Assembly: GCA_002293665.1 (NCBI GenBank)
Contig: DBDQ01000115.1
Coordinates: 1,183 to 44,051, forward strand
From: Alistipes sp. UBA928
GTDB taxonomy: Bacteria > Bacteroidota > Bacteroidia > Bacteroidales > Rikenellaceae
DNA: 42,869 nucleotides
Direction of reading: 5' to 3'
Shown: positions 1-6,933 of the stretch, one piece after another
Position numbering within the stretch: position 1 is the first letter of the stretch
Layout of the letters: every line of letters begins with the position of its first letter
The notes under the pieces: model-generated
Seen by the model: the letters and a program-made list of their open reading frames with translations, nothing else
Databases searched by the model: none
Told to the model about the DNA's origin: nothing
Made by a program: the position numbers and the translations under genes

Positions 1-47
1 TCGGGCACCTGCTTGGCCAGCACTACAATTTTAAACTCTTTTTTCAT
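1..47 (-). CDS. etfB: Electron transfer flavoprotein beta subunit, N-terminus only (cut by window)
   Basis: Only the first 15 codons lie in the window, read leftward from the ATG at 47. They give MKKEFKIVVLAKQVP, which matches the start of the EtfB family (typically K-I-V-V-L-A-K-Q-V-P-D), the FAD/AMP-binding electron carrier that passes electrons from acyl-CoA or other dehydrogenases. The ATG is 10 bp after the purA stop, so it is probably cotranscribed with purA. With so few residues the assignment rests on one motif. Confidence 0.6.
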   Translation of the reverse strand, partial: MKKEFKIVVLAKQVP

Positions 48-57
48 AACGTTGAAT

Positions 58-1326
58 CTATCTGATTACTGTTTCTTCGCGGTCGGGGCCGACGGAGATT
101 ATGGAGACGGGCACGCCGGTGGCCTGCTCGATGTATTCGACGTAGGTTTTGAATTCGGCGGGAAAGTCTTCCCACTTGCGCACGCCGCCTATGTCGGTTC
201 GCCAGCCGGCGAACTCTTTATATACCGGGGTGATATCCTCGTTGGTCTCGAAGGGGAAGTAGGTGAGTTCCTCACTGCCGACTTTGTAGCCCACGCACAC
301 GCGGATCGTGTCGAAGTCGTTGAGCACGTCGCCCTTCATCATTATCAGCTTAGTGGTGCCGTTCATCATCACGGCGTACTTCAGCGCCACCATGTCGAGC
401 CAGCCGCATCTGCGGGGGCGGCCCGTCGTGGAGCCGTATTCTGCGCCCACATCACGCATCTTTTGTCCGTCATCGTCGAAAAGCTCGGTCGGGAAAGGGC
501 CGCTGCCCACACGGGTGCAGTAGGCTTTGAATATGCCGTACACCTCGCCTATGCGCCGCGGTGCAACGCCAAGGCCCGTGCAGACCCCTGCGCAGAGCGT
601 GGTCGACGAGGTGACGAACGGATAGGTACCGAAGTCGACGTCGAGCATCGAGCCCTGCGCGCCTTCGGCCAGCATCTTCACACCTCGGTCGAGCATGGCG
701 TTGACCTCGACTTCGCTCTCGATCAGGCGCAGCGAACGCAGCGTGGCGATCCCTTTCATCCATTCGGCTTCGTATTCGGCGATGTCGTATTTGAAGTCTT
801 TGTATTGCGATAGCAGGCCCTCGTGTTTGTGCTTAAGGGCGCCATAGCGCTCCATGAAATGCGGCGAGACGATGTCGCCCACGCGCAGTCCGTTGCGGCC
901 CGTTTTGTCCATGTAGGTCGGGCCGATGCCCTTGAGCGTCGAGCCGATCTTGGAGGCGCCTTTGGCGGCCTCGCTCGCGGCGTCGAGCATGCGGTGGGTG
1001 GGCAGGATCAGGTGGGCGCGTTTCGACACGACCAACTTGGAGCGCACCTCGACCCCGGCGGTCTCCAACTTGGCAATCTCGCCCGCCAGGATCACAGGGT
1101 CGATAACCACGCCGTTGCCGATGACGTTGGTGCTGCCGTCGCGGAATATTCCCGACGGGATGGTGTGGAGCACATATTTGTCACCATCGAAAATGAGGGT
1201 GTGGCCAGCGTTGGGCCCTCCCTGAAAGCGTGCGACCACTTCGTAACCCGGGGTGAGCACATCGACGACTTTTCCTTTGCCTTCGTCGCCCCATTGCATG
1301 CCCAACACAACATCTATCTTTTTCAT
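58..1326 (-). CDS. purA: Adenylosuccinate synthetase
   Basis: This cytoplasmic enzyme joins IMP and aspartate with GTP to give adenylosuccinate, the first committed step from IMP to AMP. The 422-residue product has normal family length. Residues 9-19 carry the GTP/IMP-binding signature GMQWGDEGKGK, followed by the FQGGPNAGHT segment near residues 34-43 and the TTGRPRRCGW segment in the C-terminal half. The start at 1326 places the signature at the expected distance from the N-terminus. A Bacteroidota-type promoter lies just upstream, and the gene reads into the etfB-like gene 10 bp downstream, suggesting an operon. Nothing is missing. Confidence 0.97.
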   Translation of the reverse strand: MKKIDVVLGMQWGDEGKGKVVDVLTPGYEVVARFQGGPNAGHTLIFDGDKYVLHTIPSGIFRDGSTNVIGNGVVIDPVILAGEIAKLETAGVEVRSKLVVSKRAHLILPTHRMLDAASEAAKGASKIGSTLKGIGPTYMDKTGRNGLRVGDIVSPHFMERYGALKHKHEGLLSQYKDFKYDIAEYEAEWMKGIATLRSLRLIESEVEVNAMLDRGVKMLAEGAQGSMLDVDFGTYPFVTSSTTLCAGVCTGLGVAPRRIGEVYGIFKAYCTRVGSGPFPTELFDDDGQKMRDVGAEYGSTTGRPRRCGWLDMVALKYAVMMNGTTKLIMMKGDVLNDFDTIRVCVGYKVGSEELTYFPFETNEDITPVYKEFAGWRTDIGGVRKWEDFPAEFKTYVEYIEQATGVPVSIISVGPDREETVIR

Positions 1327-1357
1327 ACGTTATCTTTTGATAAGACCGAAAACCGGG

Positions 1358-1390
1358 CAAAGATAGTGAAAGCCGAGCGCAATTCCAAAA
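1358..1390 (-). promoter_or_regulatory. Promoter of purA
   Basis: On the minus strand TATCTTTG (1365 to 1358) fits the Bacteroidota -7 consensus TAnnTTTG. A TTTG at 1389-1386 lies 20 bp upstream of it, as expected for the -33 element. The predicted transcript leader is about 25-30 nt. Confidence 0.7.
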
Positions 1391-1413
1391 TTAATCGTTA
1401 ACTTCGCGCCATT

Positions 1414-3426
1414 ATGTCCCGAGCGAAAACCATTAGAAAATATCTGATAGCGGCCGTGGTGACCGCGGCGGCTCTCGTGTCGATAACCTCCTACGGGCAG
1501 TACAACAAGGCCTGGTTTTTCTGGATGGGTCGTTCGCACCTCGCCGAAAACCGCTACCGCGAGGCGATCTTAATCTACAACGCCCTGCTCAGGGTCGACC
1601 CCGAGGATTACGAGGCGTACTTCTTTCGCGGCATAGCCAAAGCAAACCTCGACGACCATCTCGGGGCAGAACAGGACTTCACCACAGCCATCGAGAAGAA
1701 TCCCGTCTCGACTATGGCCTACCACAACCGCGCCATCACCCGCATGCTGATGGGTAACTACGACGACGCCCTGTCCGACTTCCGCGAGGCGATAGAGCTG
1801 CGTCCCGACCTTCCGGCTCCCTATTACAGCCGCGGTTACACCTACCTGATGAACCGACAGTTCGAGGCGGCGATCGAGGATTTCAACACCTACATCTTCC
1901 ACAACAACCGCGTGGCCGACGCCTACCTGCTGCGAGGTCAGGCGTGGCTACAACTCCGCGACACAGTGCGCGCGATGGAGGACTACAACACCGCCATACG
2001 CACTAACACCGAAAATCCCGACGGATACAACCGCCGCGGAGGGATATACATGGAGCAGGGACGCTACCCCGAGGCGCTGTTCGATTTCGAGACGGCAGTG
2101 GGGCGCGACTCCACCTACGCGTTCTCCTACTTCAACCGCTCGCTCGCCTACGAAAGGCTGGGCCGTTTTCCCGAGGCAATACGCGACCTCGAGCGGGTGA
2201 TAGCCATGAACCCCGAAGAGCCGGTGGCCTACTACAACCGCGCCATAGTTCGCTCCAACATAGGCGACTGGCAGGGTGCGCGCGACGACTATTCGCGCGT
2301 GGTGGAGCTCTCGCCCGACAACGTGGTGGCGTGGTACAACCGTGCGGGGATACACACCCGTCTGGGCAACCTCGAACAGGCCGTGGCCGACTATTCGCGC
2401 GCCATCGACCTCTATCCCGACTTTGCGGCGGCCTACCATGCCCGCTCCGAGTTGCGCTATCTGTTGCGCGACACCCGGGGTGCGCGACAGGACCGCAACA
2501 CCGGCGACCGCAAGATAGCCGAGTACAAAGGACGGCTTACCGACTCGGTACTCGTGGACTACGCCGACGACGAACAGAACTTCACGCGCCTGCTCTCGTT
2601 CGAGACGCGTTTTACGGGTGAGAACTTCGACCGTCTTGTTCCCAACCGCGAGAACCTCGCCCTGCTGCCACTGTTCCGTTTCTCGCTCCACACTCCCGAC
2701 ACCACTCCGCGAATCGGCCCTGTGACATACTATGTTCCAGAGATGGAGGATTTCATCTACAACATGGATATGCCCGACCTTACCTTCACGCGCCAGGAGA
2801 GCGATATTCCGGCCGAGAGCGTCATGGAGATCGACCGGGCGCTGGCCGCCAGCATCTCGGGAGGCGACGACAGTTGGCAGACGCTTTTCAAGCGCGGCGT
2901 GACACAGTCGCTCGTGAAACAGTTCACCAACTCGGTGGGTACTCTCACCCGCGCCATCGAGGCCAACCCGTCCAACCCCTACCTCTATATCAACCGCTCG
3001 ACCACACGCGCCGAGATGATCGACTTCATATCGTCGCTCGATGGCGGAGGGATCAGGCGGCTTACCGTGGAGAGCGCTCCCGAGTACAGGATACAGGGCG
3101 GCTCGTCGCCCCGCATCTACAACTACGATGAGGCTATCGCCGATCTAAACTCGGCAGCCAAACTGTCGCCCAGCCTTGCCCACATCTACTACAACCGCGC
3201 GGGGCTGATGGTGATGTCGAACCGCCTGCCCGAGGCTTTCGACGACTACACGCGCGCCATAGAGATCAATCCCCACTTTGCCGAGGCGTACTACAACCGC
3301 GGCCTGGTGCAGATATACATGCGCGACACGCGCAAGGGCTACCTCGATATTTCGAAAGCCGGAGAGTTGGGAATCTCCGCTGCTTATGAACTCATTAACC
3401 GTTACAATCCCAATTCCGAACAATAG
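1414..3426 (+). CDS. Large tetratricopeptide-repeat protein, probably membrane-anchored or periplasmic
   Basis: The 670-residue protein opens with basic residues and a hydrophobic stretch (about 10-26), a signal peptide or signal anchor. From about residue 35 to 370 there are consecutive 34-residue TPR units, seen as repeated A-x-x-x-Y-N-R-A/G and N-P/D-P periodicity. A non-TPR segment of roughly 110 residues follows (about 375-485, with a PNRENLALLPLFRFSLH region), then further TPRs from about 490 to the C-terminus. TPR arrays act as protein-binding scaffolds; the partner is not evident. A TAACTTCG element (1399-1406), a one-mismatch -7 box, ends 7 nt before the ATG, so the mRNA may be nearly leaderless. 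The gene is followed after 6 bp by an MFS transporter and is probably cotranscribed with it. Confidence 0.85.
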   Translation: MSRAKTIRKYLIAAVVTAAALVSITSYGQYNKAWFFWMGRSHLAENRYREAILIYNALLRVDPEDYEAYFFRGIAKANLDDHLGAEQDFTTAIEKNPVSTMAYHNRAITRMLMGNYDDALSDFREAIELRPDLPAPYYSRGYTYLMNRQFEAAIEDFNTYIFHNNRVADAYLLRGQAWLQLRDTVRAMEDYNTAIRTNTENPDGYNRRGGIYMEQGRYPEALFDFETAVGRDSTYAFSYFNRSLAYERLGRFPEAIRDLERVIAMNPEEPVAYYNRAIVRSNIGDWQGARDDYSRVVELSPDNVVAWYNRAGIHTRLGNLEQAVADYSRAIDLYPDFAAAYHARSELRYLLRDTRGARQDRNTGDRKIAEYKGRLTDSVLVDYADDEQNFTRLLSFETRFTGENFDRLVPNRENLALLPLFRFSLHTPDTTPRIGPVTYYVPEMEDFIYNMDMPDLTFTRQESDIPAESVMEIDRALAASISGGDDSWQTLFKRGVTQSLVKQFTNSVGTLTRAIEANPSNPYLYINRSTTRAEMIDFISSLDGGGIRRLTVESAPEYRIQGGSSPRIYNYDEAIADLNSAAKLSPSLAHIYYNRAGLMVMSNRLPEAFDDYTRAIEINPHFAEAYYNRGLVQIYMRDTRKGYLDISKAGELGISAAYELINRYNPNSEQ

Positions 3427-3432
3427 AAAGTT

Positions 3433-4827
3433 ATGACCGAAAAGTTATCCGGGAGAATTAACGACTCCCTCGTGGCGCGCTGGGGCGCGCTTATCCTCGT
3501 CGCGCTGATGATGTTTTTTTGCTACATGTTCGTCGACGTGCTATCGCCGCTCGCCAGTATGCTCGAGACGGCGCGCGGGTGGACGCCCGACACATACGGC
3601 ACCGTCGTGGGGAGCGAGTATTTCCTCAATGTGTTCGTGCTCTTTCTGATCTTTGCGGGGATCATTCTCGACAAGATGGGGGTTCGTTTCACGGGACTGC
3701 TGTCGGCGGGTCTGATGATCGTAGGGGCGGGCATAAAGCTCTATGGCGTGAGCGACTATTTTGTCGGAGGAGGTGTGGGCTACGACTTCTTCTCGTCGTT
3801 CTGGACATCGTTCCCGGCGTCGGCAAAGGTGGCGTGCACAGGTTTTGCGATATTCGGCTGCGGTGCAGAGATGGCGGGTGTCACCGTCACCAAAGCTATT
3901 GCGAAGTGGTTCGACGGTAAGGAGATGGCCCTGGCGATGGGAACACAGGTGGCGATAGCCCGTTTGGGCGTCTTCGCGGTGTTTACACTCTCGCCGCGCG
4001 TTGCGGCTATCGCTCCCGAGAGCGTGGTTCGCCCGGTGGCCGTGGTGGGACTGCTGCTTTGCGTGGGGTTTCTGACATATCTCGTGTTCACCTTCATGGA
4101 TCGCAAGCTCGACCGGCAACTCGATGCGAGTGGCGAAGGGCCGGCCGAGGAGTTCAAAGTGAGCGATCTGGGCAAGCTTTTTTCGAGTCCGACGTTCATG
4201 ATCGTCGCGCTGTTGTGCGTGATCTACTATTCGGCGATATTCCCGTTCCAGAAGTTCGCCGTGCCTATGCTTCAGAGTACGTTGGGGATGACGGCGCAGG
4301 CGGCTTCCGACCTGTTCCGCTGGTTCCCTATCGGGGCGATGGTCTTCACGCCGCTGCTCGGGGCGTTCCTCGACTTCAGGGGCAAGGGAGCGACGATGCT
4401 GATCCTCGGAGCGATTTTGATGGGGGTTTGCCATCTGATCTTTGCGCTGGTGCCGCTTACTCCGGTTATAGCCTACACGGCGATAATACTTTTGGGCATC
4501 TCGTTCTCGTTGGTTCCGGCGGCGCTGTGGCCCTCGGTGCCCAAACTGGTCGAGCAGAGGTATCTGGGGTCGGGCTACTCGGTGATCTTCTGGATACAGA
4601 ACATAGGGCTGTGGGGTTTCCCGATCATCATAGGTTCGGCGTTGCAGGCGGCAAATCCGGGCGTGTCGGAGCAGATTCGCGCCGGGGTCGACGTGTCGTA
4701 TAACTACACTGTGCCGATGCTGATCTTTGCCAGCCTCGGCGTGCTGGCCTTCATGCTGGGCCTGTGGCTGAAGGTGCTCGACAAAAAGAGAGGTTTCGGT
4801 CTCGAGCTTCCCAATGTGAAAAAATAG
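3433..4827 (+). CDS. Major facilitator superfamily transporter
   Basis: The 464-residue protein is strongly hydrophobic, with about 12 predicted membrane helices and a central loop containing charged residues (around 220-245). Helix 2-3 holds D-K-M-G-V-R-F, the MFS motif A region (normally G-x-L-a-D-r-x-G-r-k). It is an inner-membrane carrier; the substrate cannot be read from the sequence. Bacteroidota encode many such carriers next to unrelated genes. The start lies 6 bp after the TPR gene stop and an intrinsic terminator follows at 4862, so the two genes form one transcription unit. Confidence 0.88.
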   Translation: MTEKLSGRINDSLVARWGALILVALMMFFCYMFVDVLSPLASMLETARGWTPDTYGTVVGSEYFLNVFVLFLIFAGIILDKMGVRFTGLLSAGLMIVGAGIKLYGVSDYFVGGGVGYDFFSSFWTSFPASAKVACTGFAIFGCGAEMAGVTVTKAIAKWFDGKEMALAMGTQVAIARLGVFAVFTLSPRVAAIAPESVVRPVAVVGLLLCVGFLTYLVFTFMDRKLDRQLDASGEGPAEEFKVSDLGKLFSSPTFMIVALLCVIYYSAIFPFQKFAVPMLQSTLGMTAQAASDLFRWFPIGAMVFTPLLGAFLDFRGKGATMLILGAILMGVCHLIFALVPLTPVIAYTAIILLGISFSLVPAALWPSVPKLVEQRYLGSGYSVIFWIQNIGLWGFPIIIGSALQAANPGVSEQIRAGVDVSYNYTVPMLIFASLGVLAFMLGLWLKVLDKKRGFGLELPNVKK

Positions 4828-4861
4828 GCGGAAGTTCGTGAGACCTGCGTCATAGAGAGAG

Positions 4862-4893
4862 GAGGGGCTGTTACTGCCCCTCTTTTGTTTTTT
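4862..4893 (+). terminator. Intrinsic terminator after the TPR-MFS unit
   Basis: The arms GAGGGGC (4862-4868) and GCCCCTC (4876-4882) form a 7-bp stem with a 7-nt loop and are followed by a T-rich run. Confidence 0.8.
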
Positions 4894-4910
4894 GCACTAA
4901 AAATTATTTC

Positions 4911-4918
4911 TATCTTTG
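4911..4918 (+). promoter_or_regulatory. -7 promoter element of the L,D-transpeptidase gene
   Basis: TATCTTTG matches TAnnTTTG and sits 27 nt before the ATG at 4946. No clear -33 element was seen at the usual spacing. Confidence 0.6.
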
Positions 4919-4945
4919 TGCTACCCAAACTTAATTGTTACAGTT

Positions 4946-5593
4946 ATGCCCAAACTTGTTGCAACGGTAGTTGTTTTGCTGTCGGTGTTTGTTGTTTTAG
5001 GCCGGTGTGTAGACCGTGCTTCGGTGACCAGGCCCGATGATTTGCCGACTCAGATCGCATCTGAAACCATGTATGAACCTGAATTCGTGCCTGTGTCCGA
5101 GCCTCGATCAGAGGAGCCTGCTTACATGTCTGCGTCAGCGCCGTCGGAGAGAGCCGCCGTGCTGGTGATAGCCAAAGAGACGATGACATTGACGGTGCTC
5201 GATGCCGACAGCGTTACCATCGCCTGGTTTCCCGTTGCCGTGGGGATCAACCCCGGCGACAAGACCCGGAAGGGAGACCACAAAACCCCGGAGGGGAGAT
5301 TCACGGTGGAGAATATTTTGGATGCCTCGCGGTGGACCCATGATTTCGGAGACGGCAAAGGTGAGATAGAAGGGGCCTACGGTTCGCACTACATACGTCT
5401 GAGCACCCCGCCCCACACAGGGATCGGTATCCACGGTACGCACGCTCCCGAGTCGATAGGCACGCGCGCCAGCGAGGGGTGTATTCGCCTGCACAACGAT
5501 CATCTTCTGGAACTGGTGCCGTTGGTTTACGAAGGGCTGCCGGTCGTTATTACCCCCTCGGCGGAGGATATTGCGGTCGATGCGGAGGCGTAG
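4946..5593 (+). CDS. L,D-transpeptidase (YkuD fold), secreted
   Basis: The 215-residue product has an N-terminal hydrophobic segment (residues 4-19) ending in GRC, so it is exported; Arg before Cys makes this a poor lipobox. A variable Pro/Glu/Ser-rich linker runs to about residue 65. The YkuD domain then carries GDHKTPEGRF and the catalytic signature HGT...S-E-G-C-I-R-L, with the nucleophilic Cys in SEGCIRL. Such enzymes form 3-3 peptidoglycan cross-links or attach proteins to the wall in the periplasm. The in-frame TTG at 4916 lies inside the promoter element, so the ATG at 4946 is the start. The last 67 bp overlap the end of the convergent gene. Confidence 0.9.
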   Translation: MPKLVATVVVLLSVFVVLGRCVDRASVTRPDDLPTQIASETMYEPEFVPVSEPRSEEPAYMSASAPSERAAVLVIAKETMTLTVLDADSVTIAWFPVAVGINPGDKTRKGDHKTPEGRFTVENILDASRWTHDFGDGKGEIEGAYGSHYIRLSTPPHTGIGIHGTHAPESIGTRASEGCIRLHNDHLLELVPLVYEGLPVVITPSAEDIAVDAEA

Positions 5594-6270
5594 TGTCCGC
5601 TGCCGTCGACGTAGTCGATAAATTCGATCAGTATTCTGAACAGCGTGTCGTTATCGTCTTTATCGGCGGGTTTTCGGTGGAATCTGAATGGTTGTGACTT
5701 GTTCATGTACCATGCGATACTCAGCGTCACGTATCTGAATGCTTCGTCTGCGCCTGCTTTATCCAGAATTAGGGTAGTGCGGGAAATCGAGGCGGTGACG
5801 TAGTTCCTGTACCATTCCTCTGCTGTCGTTTGTAGGGATGAGAGCGGTTTGGGCGGCATCTTTCCTACGAATTTGGGATCCAGTTCGGCTTGTGGGTTGC
5901 ACTCCGACAAGAGGAATTGAGACAGCATTGCAAACTTCAATGACCCGGTGGAGAGGCCGGTGGTGTTGATGGTTTCGCACTCCTGCAGAAAATTTTGCAC
6001 GAAGTCTGTCGACACGATCTGCTGTAATAATGGTTTGTCGGAGGGGGAGACGCCCAAAAGCATGCCGGCGGTGTGGAGCATGCGATATATGTTTTTGGCT
6101 TCCAGCATACAGACTTCGCCGAGTTCTTCTTTTGTTAAATCCCGCAGCCGTTCGGCCAATGTGTAAGGCGTGAAAGAGGCTGCTTTGAAGACGTCTGTTT
6201 CGGACAGCCGGCTTTTTTTGAACAGTGATATCATTTCGTCCCCTGTGACGAGCGGTTTCAGGATTTCCAT
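5527..6270 (-). CDS. Hypothetical protein, 247 aa
   Basis: I do not recognise this family. The 247-residue product has no signal peptide or membrane helix and looks like a soluble, mostly helical protein (many E/K/L-rich segments, e.g. LAERLRDLTKEELGEV near residues 38-53). The C-terminal tail, rich in Ser/Ala/Thr from about residue 228, is encoded in the 67-bp overlap with the end of the L,D-transpeptidase gene and may be a late extension. TAAGTTTG (6279 to 6272) is a good -7 box but ends one base before the first ATG, so either that mRNA starts inside the gene and Met13 is used, or the promoter lies elsewhere, for example in front of the structured RNA upstream. Base composition seems less GC-rich than that of the neighbours. 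Confidence 0.7.
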   Translation of the reverse strand: MEILKPLVTGDEMISLFKKSRLSETDVFKAASFTPYTLAERLRDLTKEELGEVCMLEAKNIYRMLHTAGMLLGVSPSDKPLLQQIVSTDFVQNFLQECETINTTGLSTGSLKFAMLSQFLLSECNPQAELDPKFVGKMPPKPLSSLQTTAEEWYRNYVTASISRTTLILDKAGADEAFRYVTLSIAWYMNKSQPFRFHRKPADKDDNDTLFRILIEFIDYVDGSGHYASASTAISSAEGVITTGSPS

Positions 6271-6315
6271 ACAAACTTAGTCTCCACCCCGCCCCAAAGG
6301 TGATGGGTAAATGGC

Positions 6316-6512
6316 AAAAGAAAGCGTGGGCGAATTAACTTGATTTTCGAGAGCAGGCTCTGGTAAGCCTTTGGACTAAAACAAGCAACAGCCCACGCCC
6401 ATATCGTTTTGGGATATGATGCGTAAAAGGGAACCTCACTTATTCTCGTCCGTAGAAAATTTACCAGATTTGCTCTCGGAGAATAAAGCTAAACACTTTC
6501 AGTGTATTTGGG
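6316..6512 (-). ncRNA. Candidate structured RNA, about 200 nt (6S-like small RNA or regulatory leader)
   Basis: This stretch has no convincing gene but dense complementarity. A: GCGTGGGC (6324-6331) pairs with GCCCACGC (6391-6398), and on the minus strand A is followed by TTTCTTTT like a terminator. B: CGAGAGCA (6348-6355) plus TCTGGTAA (6359-6366) pair with TTACCAGA (6461-6468) plus TGCTCTCG (6471-6478), with GGAC (6373-6376)/GTCC (6448-6451) further in. C: TTATTCTC (6440-6447) pairs with GAGAATAA (6479-6486). A small hairpin CATATC/GATATG lies at 6400-6418. B crosses A and C, so the RNA must be pseudoknotted or switch between folds. A matching minus-strand promoter lies at 6519-6553. It could be a 6S-type RNA (long irregular stem) or a leader of the 247-aa gene 46 nt downstream. 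The class is not proven. Confidence 0.55.
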
Positions 6513-6518
6513 TCGTCG

Positions 6519-6553
6519 CAAAGGTAATAAAATCTTTGGTTGGATGGCCAAAA
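6519..6553 (-). promoter_or_regulatory. Promoter for the candidate structured RNA
   Basis: On the minus strand TACCTTTG (6526 to 6519) matches TAnnTTTG, and a TTTG (6552 to 6549) lies 22 bp upstream, close to the usual 19-21 bp. Transcription would begin near 6512. Confidence 0.6.
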
Positions 6554-6754
6554 GCTTCCTCTTTTTTCGGGCTGTTGCTCTTGACAAAAGTACGCCAATA
6601 TTTCCAAAAAATGGCTGCCCGTATCAATTATGTTTGGCGTACATTGATGGGTTTTGGCTGTCGTAGCGCTGTGGTATTGATGCGTGATGTTGCATGAAAA
6701 AAGACCTGAAACTTTTAAACACGAGGGATTGTTGCGGTTGTTATATTATGGCTT
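6554..6754. other. Intergenic stretch without a recognised gene
   Basis: No credible coding region is seen. It holds an inverted repeat GTACGCCAA (6590-6598) / TTGGCGTAC (6633-6641) with a loop of about 35 nt, and on the minus strand an isolated TACTTTTG (6592 to 6585) that lacks a -33 partner at normal spacing. These may be a remnant or an upstream part of the RNA locus. Confidence 0.35.
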
Positions 6755-6794
6755 TAAAAAAATCAGCAATCTGTCGAGTTGACAGATCGCTGAT
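6755..6794 (-). terminator. Intrinsic terminator of tRNA-Thr
   Basis: Read on the minus strand, ATCAGCGATCTGTC and GACAGATTGCTGAT form a 14-bp stem (one mismatch) with loop AACTC, followed directly by seven T. It sits 5 bp beyond the tRNA 3' end. Confidence 0.9.
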
Positions 6795-6799
6795 CTTCG

Positions 6800-6872
6800 A
6801 GCCGCAAGCCGGACTTGAACCGGCGACCTCTTCATTACGAGTGAAACGCTCTACCAACTGAGCTATTGCGGC
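6800..6872 (-). tRNA. tRNA-Thr(CGT)
   Basis: The 73-nt sequence folds as a cloverleaf. The acceptor stem is GCCGCAA/TTGCGGC, the D arm contains GCTCAGTTGGTAGAGC, the anticodon arm is TTTCA-CTCGTAA-TGAAG with anticodon CGT (reads ACG), and the T arm is GCCGG-TTCAAGT-CCGGC. The discriminator base is T and the CCA end is not encoded. It has its own terminator and a -7 box upstream. Confidence 0.95.
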
Positions 6873-6883
6873 GACTTCGGGGG

Positions 6884-6913
6884 GCAAAAGTAGTAAATTA
6901 TTATTACTTTTGC
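6884..6913. promoter_or_regulatory. Symmetric divergent promoters of tRNA-Thr and the cstA-like gene
   Basis: GCAAAAGTA (6884-6892) and TACTTTTGC (6905-6913) are perfect reverse complements, so each strand carries TACTTTTG, a TAnnTTTG -7 box. The left copy points to tRNA-Thr 12 bp away. The right copy points to the cstA-like ATG at 6934. Confidence 0.65.
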
Positions 6914-6933
6914 AAAATTAATAATCATCGGCG

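Noticed and set aside
6416..6697. 93-codon open frame on the plus strand in the 6.4 kb intergenic region
   Set aside because: It runs through the paired segments of the structured RNA, has no -7 box and no recognisable features; the minus-strand RNA explains the region better.
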